Below are positions 59,786 to 64,000 of a DNA stretch of 64,000 nucleotides, in pieces. The notes below the pieces were generated by a model that was not told where the DNA came from, made no database searches, and saw only the letters and a program-made list of their open reading frames with translations. Within the stretch, counting starts at the first letter, position 1; the number at the start of each line of letters is the position of its first letter. The position numbers were made by a program, and so were the translations under genes. The stretch lies in assembly GCF_030272615.1 (NCBI RefSeq), contig NC_081408.1, forward strand, positions 623,780,383 through 623,844,382, read 5' to 3'. Source of the stretch: Cryptomeria japonica. Lineage: Eukaryota; Streptophyta; Pinopsida; Cupressales; Cupressaceae.

Positions 59786-61511
59786 AACACTAAATTTCAA
59801 CAATAATAACATACGATGTATCGATGAGGAGGGAGTGGAGTTGGGGTTTCATCTAGTGATGGTGAGTCCAAATCTAGAGAATATGGTAATGAGGATGATT
59901 TAGTATTTGTTGTGCAGGCTTCTTGGGGTGCGTTCTTTGTTGTATAGGATTCTTGGGGTGCATTTTTGGCTTTTGTTGGTTCTTGGTGGGGGCTCCATCT
60001 TTTTTTCTAGTCCTCTATCTGCTTTCTTGGCTTGGGGTTTTCCCCTTTTATCTCGGCCTCTTCTCCTTTATTTTGGGTTTTCTCTTTGGTCTTTGTCTGT
60101 GATGTTGAGGCTTTGCATCCTATGGGATTTTGGTTTTTTCATTCTACCTCTTTGTAGTTGTGGGATTTTTGTTTTTCCTTGCTACCACTTCCCTCATTTT
60201 TTTGTACTTTTATGTTTTAGTGTTGTGCATTCTTGGTGGATCTCTTCTACTTTTCCCATTTGGGTTGGGCCTGGTTTTCCATCTAGGCTCCCTTGTTTTT
60301 GTCAGAGGCTCAGCCCTGATTTTGGTTTTGTTGGTCTTTTCATTCGTGTTTGTTGCTTTGGGTTTTTGTTTGGAGAAAGGCTGAGCTTGGATTAAGATTG
60401 GCGCTTTTGGTTTGGTGAGACCTATTTTTCCCTATTTTATCTCACATCCTAGGGTTCTTGGCTTGAATCTCTTGCCAGTGTTGGTTGTTTTCACCGACAT
60501 TCTTCCCCTAAGCCATGTCTTTGGCTTTAAGCATGTTACTAGGTTGGGGGTGTTCGACTTGGGTGGTTTTTCTCGGTTGTGCCTTTTGGTTTCCTCGAGC
60601 CTTTTCTATGATTGACTTTGGATTTCTCTTGTAGTTTTCAGAGAAATGGTTTTGTGGGTTTTTCCAAAGTGGATTTACCATCCATCTTTTGTGGCTTCTT
60701 ATCTAGACAGTCCTTTTGTGAAGGAGATGGTCTGTATGGGCTAGTTTCCTTTTTAGTTTTAGCATCTTCAACTTTCTCCTGATTTTCCTATTGAGGTTGT
60801 TCCATCTTCTATTGAGGTGGAGATGGATTTTTCTGGTTATGGTGGGAGGTGTTGCTTGGGGTCTGTTGGTGCCCTATCTCTTTGTTGCACGGAATTTATT
60901 GTTACCCTCTTCTCTCACCTCCTTCCCTTTTCTCCTATTGAGGAAGATATTTTAATGGGTTCTTCTCTTCCCATTGAGGTGGTTCGGGTGGAGGTGGAAT
61001 CAAGTATCGCAACGGATGTCTTTTGCGGCTTGGGAGCTATTATTTCCTTCTTTCTTTAGAGAGCCTTCATTTTTGTTCCAGTTACTCCTTTTTAGGTGGA
61101 TCTTGGGGACACTAATTGGTTTGTGTTCCAATTTCATAGAAAAGTGGATATTAAAAGGTTATTTTTCTTTAAACTTTTCTTATGTATCAAAGGTTATGGG
61201 TACCTTGCAAAACCCATGTTTCACATTATGGGAGCTTAGCAAAACCCTTTGTTTTTGTACATTTGAGGTCCCTTGCTTAATGGCTTTGGCCTTGTGGTTG
61301 TTTCAACCAGTTCTTTGATGACTAGTTGTTGTTAGGTGGCTATTGGTTGGTTGCTATTAGTCCTTGTTACATCTCTTGTAGTGTTTAATTTTGGGATTTT
61401 GGATTCTCGGTATGTCCAAAAGGTTTTGAGTCCTTTCAAAATTCTTTTTATGGGGTTTCAGGCCCCCTCAAAAACTATTTTATCTTAATAAAAAACACTA
61501 ACCTTCAACAA
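59786..61511 (+). mobile_element. Poly(A)-ended non-LTR insertion with 18-bp target duplication
   Basis: aacactaaatttcaacaa (59,786-59,803) and aacactaaccttcaacaa (61,494-61,511) match at 16 of 18 positions and flank 1.69 kb that ends ttttatcttaataaaaa, that is a poly(A) signal plus short A-tail. This is the signature of target-primed reverse transcription. The inserted DNA is T/G-rich. Its first 100 bases read like the end of an acidic/Ser-rich ORF (GVSSSDGESKSREYG, then a stop), so it is probably a 5'-truncated LINE with a long 3' untranslated region, or the retrocopy of another transcript. Open frames at 59,907-60,395 and 60,817-61,059 are hydrophobic, low in complexity and unrecognised. 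Confidence 0.65.
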
Positions 61512-61831
61512 AATTAAACCCTAACCCTAATCATAATTAAATAATAAACTCAATAATACTATAATTATAATATTAATAAATATAGTACAATTTTTATAAT
61601 AATTATTATAAAGTTAATAATAATGATAATTTATATCCAATAATATTATCATAACTTCGTCATATGATTCCATAGTAATGTTAATTCAATATTCTTACCC
61701 TTTTCATATTAATAATAATATAATACCCTAATTAACATGTTTATATTAATAAGTTAATCCTATAATACTATAGTAAAGCTATTTATATTAAAAATAACAA
61801 AATATCCCAATTAACATGTGTGTATATTGGT

Positions 61832-61969
61832 TTAATCTTAAAATATATTCTCTTTCATATTGTAGCTCTCATTGCTACTAGCATATAAATATATATTGAG
61901 TTAATCTTAAAATATATTCTCTTTCATATTGTAGCTCTCATTGCTACTTGCATATAAATATTTAATTTT
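61832..61969. repeat. 69-bp tandem duplication
   Basis: ttaatcttaaaatatattc through gcatataaatat occurs at about 61,832 and again at 61,901 with one or two differences. Confidence 0.8.
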
Positions 61970-63100
61970 AAGATATATAAATTAATATGCTTATATTTAT
62001 ATGAAAGCATTTAATATTTTCATTCAACTTTAATAAAAAAAAATATTATATTAAAAAAATTCAACGCTTTGATATATCTTGATGTAATTTATATAAATTA
62101 AAGTTACATATGTTAGTTATACACTCTTCTCAAGATACTAACATATGAACTTATGTATCAAGAACTATTAAAATCAATTTAGAACAACCCTCATTGTACC
62201 ATTGTTTCCAACCTTTATAAATATAAACACCAAAAATAAATATTTGTGCTTAATCTTCTCTTGCATTGTAAATTAAATTTTGAAAGATGAAATTGTAACG
62301 ACATGTTTTCAATCCAAAAAAATCGCTAGTGTTAAATAGAATGCATTTATGTATAAAAAAAAAAATAGAACTTCCATACAAGGTGGTCGATATGTTTCTT
62401 ACCTTTTGTTTGTTTGCTGAGCAATTTAAGGGTTTCGATTTATTTTGTAAAACGTAGGTTATCCCTCTTATTGTCGAAGCAAAAAGATTGTTTTGTTGGA
62501 AAAATGGGGTTACTCCTACCATCCATGGGTTTCATTTGTAATCGAAATGCCTCGTGGGAGAACTCTGGTTTTTCTGGGATTAAGAAAAAAAACACGTTAC
62601 CTGATGGTAGTTGTTATTCGTAACAAAACTTCTTTTGATGTTTAAGTAAAACTTAAGATTACAATTAAAAAAAATTGACATAAAGATTTAATCTAAATTC
62701 TATTTTAAATTTGAGTTAAAAGGTCTAATCTAAACTCTATTAAAAGATTACAATCTGGAAAATAAATTAAGAAACAAAGTATATAAGACTGGGTTTAAGA
62801 ATATTAAAAAAACTTAGTAGAAAAAAGAGTAAAAAATAAAACTTTAGTACATGTGAAAAAAATTGCTTAAAATATTCGAAGAAAGATTTTATGTATATCT
62901 ATAGCATGTAATTTGATGCTTCTAGTTAGCATTTCTACGAATTTGGAAAAAGATATTTAGCGCATCTTTTAAATTACCACTCTTTTCACTTATAATGATT
63001 CTCTAAACTTATTATTATTCTAGTAAAAATTGTTATAATAAGCTATATTTAATCACTGTATTTATCTACAATCATCTCTCATGCAAGAGACACATCTTTT
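61970..63100. other. AT-rich DNA; right part probably U3 of a copia LTR
   Basis: No gene is seen. The LTR that ends at 63,178 must begin somewhere here, but I cannot place its start (one TGTTATTCG at about 62,612 is a candidate). Confidence 0.35.
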
Positions 63101-63178
63101 CATGAGTTTTATGTATATAAGATCCTTGTGATCGATTTATGTAATTGTAGAGTAAATCTATTCTAGCAAATTTCAACA
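63101..63178 (+). mobile_element. End of a copia 5' LTR
   Basis: A TATA-like tatgtatataag at about 63,108-63,119 and the end AATTTCAACA at 63,178 precede a primer-binding site, as in other copia LTRs. The left boundary is not known, so only the promoter-proximal end is given. Confidence 0.5.
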
Positions 63179-63181
63179 GTC

Positions 63182-63192
63182 GGTATTAAAGC
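63182..63192 (+). other. Primer-binding site, slightly decayed
   Basis: GGTATTAAAGC resembles the initiator tRNA-Met complement (TGGTATCAAAGC) with changes at two positions. It lies three bases past the LTR end. Confidence 0.6.
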
Positions 63193-63429
63193 ATGTTCTA
63201 ATATTGATGGCAAAGATCATTGTTGAATATTATAGGAAAATAATTGCTGATTGCAAAATTTATTGTTTATATTTTTATTTTTATTTATTTTTAAAAGGAA
63301 GAAGTTGATCATTGATTGCAAAAAACGTTGCTGATTTTTAAAATAAAAATTTGCATCATTGATAACAAAGATCTTTGTAAATTTCAAAAGATTACTTTGA
63401 TCGCAAAGATTACTCTTAATGGAAAATAA

Positions 63430-64000
63430 ATTTTTGAGTGTCATTTCTATTAAGTTGACTTGTGTTGACAATTATGGAGAATGGCATCATCAAATGAAAA
63501 ATATTTTTCTTTTGGTAGATCTCACTTCTTATGTAAATGAAACTAAAAGAAGACCTCCCATAGATGTCTATCTACAATAAGATTTTGATAGAAAATCAAA
63601 CCAAGCACTACTTTGATAAAATTGCCTATTGGGAGTATGTTGATAGAAAATTTGCGGAACGCAACTACACGAAAAGAAGATTTGGATGCAATCACTAAAA
63701 TATTTGAATAGAAGAACGATGTATGTGAGAAAATACATGCTTATAACTCAATTATATAATATAAGAATAGATGGATTGTTAATTGAACATTTAACAAAAA
63801 TCAAGGGTATTTTAAACCATCTTATTAGTGCAAGGGAGACTATAGTTGATAAAGATCTTATTTATATAACTCTTAATACCTTGAAAAATCATTTGAGAAT
63901 TTCAAAACTACTCTTACATTGAGTGGAAAATTGACAAACCTAAAATTCAATAATCTAGAAGGTCTATTATTGCAACATGAAGAAATGTTTAATGAAGACA
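63430..64000 (+). pseudogene. Copia gag (UBN2-type), degenerate, runs off the window
   Basis: Plus-strand frames give the usual start of copia gag, NYGEWHHQMKNIFLLVDL, and further on YMLITQLYNIRIDGLLIEHL, LTKIKGILNHL and ISARETIVDKDLIY, corresponding to the helical part of UBN2. Frameshifts lie between 63,575 and 63,690 and stops occur after 63,922. The rest of the element would lie to the right. It is the 5' end of a third copia lineage in this window. Confidence 0.7.

Overview
This is nuclear DNA of a seed plant, most likely a conifer or other gymnosperm. It is AT-rich and gene-poor, and filled with old nested Ty1/copia, Ty3/gypsy and plant LINE elements full of stops and frameshifts. The only ordinary host-gene pieces are plant families: a CASP-like membrane protein, a BIR1/At5g48380-type receptor-like kinase, and scraps of CCT2 and CTF18. 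I cannot name the species. Nothing points to a bacterial, phage or plasmid origin, and I see no intact defence or biosynthetic system.

Layout. 1-9.2 kb: degenerate repeat DNA with an unrecognised broken minus-strand reading frame (3.1-4.6 kb) and a probable 1.9-kb gypsy solo LTR (5.5-7.5 kb) carrying a 31-bp tandem array. 9.2-11.6 kb: the 5' end of a copia element (LTR, primer-binding site, odd GC-rich leader, gag start). 13.1-14.1 kb: another copia LTR. 13,156-23,382 and 40,458-55,572 are two direct copies of one segment, about 97% identical where compared. Each holds a copia LTR remnant, a gypsy solo LTR with perfect target duplication, a short-LTR copia element with a gypsy element nested inside it, and a receptor-kinase pseudogene. 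Copy 1 has lost 4.84 kb internally at a 3-bp microhomology. Copy 2 is cut short at both ends relative to copy 1, so copy 1 looks like the source locus.

23.99-about 35.0 kb: a nearly full-length minus-strand plant LINE (ORF1 with DUF4283; ORF2 with endonuclease, reverse transcriptase, zinc-binding region and RNase H; then a further reading frame), split by a 2.7-kb non-autonomous LTR retrotransposon flanked by perfect TAAGT repeats. 37,263-37,727: two clean terminal exons of a CASP-like (CASPL5) gene on the minus strand, the best candidate for a functional host gene. 39.4-40.4 kb: intronless fragments of CCT2 and CTF18. 55.6-64 kb: AT-rich DNA, an unrecognised broken reading frame, a poly(A)-ended insertion with an 18-bp target duplication, and a copia 5' end running off the window.

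The most interesting items are the gypsy derivative that keeps gag, protease and the extreme pol C-terminus but lacks RT/RNase H/integrase, with a 53-bp GTAC-rich unit differing in number between its two LTRs; the extra reading frame 3' of RNase H in the LINE; the GC-rich leader shared in architecture by two copia-type elements; and the clean CASPL5 exons. All percentages and counts here were made by eye.
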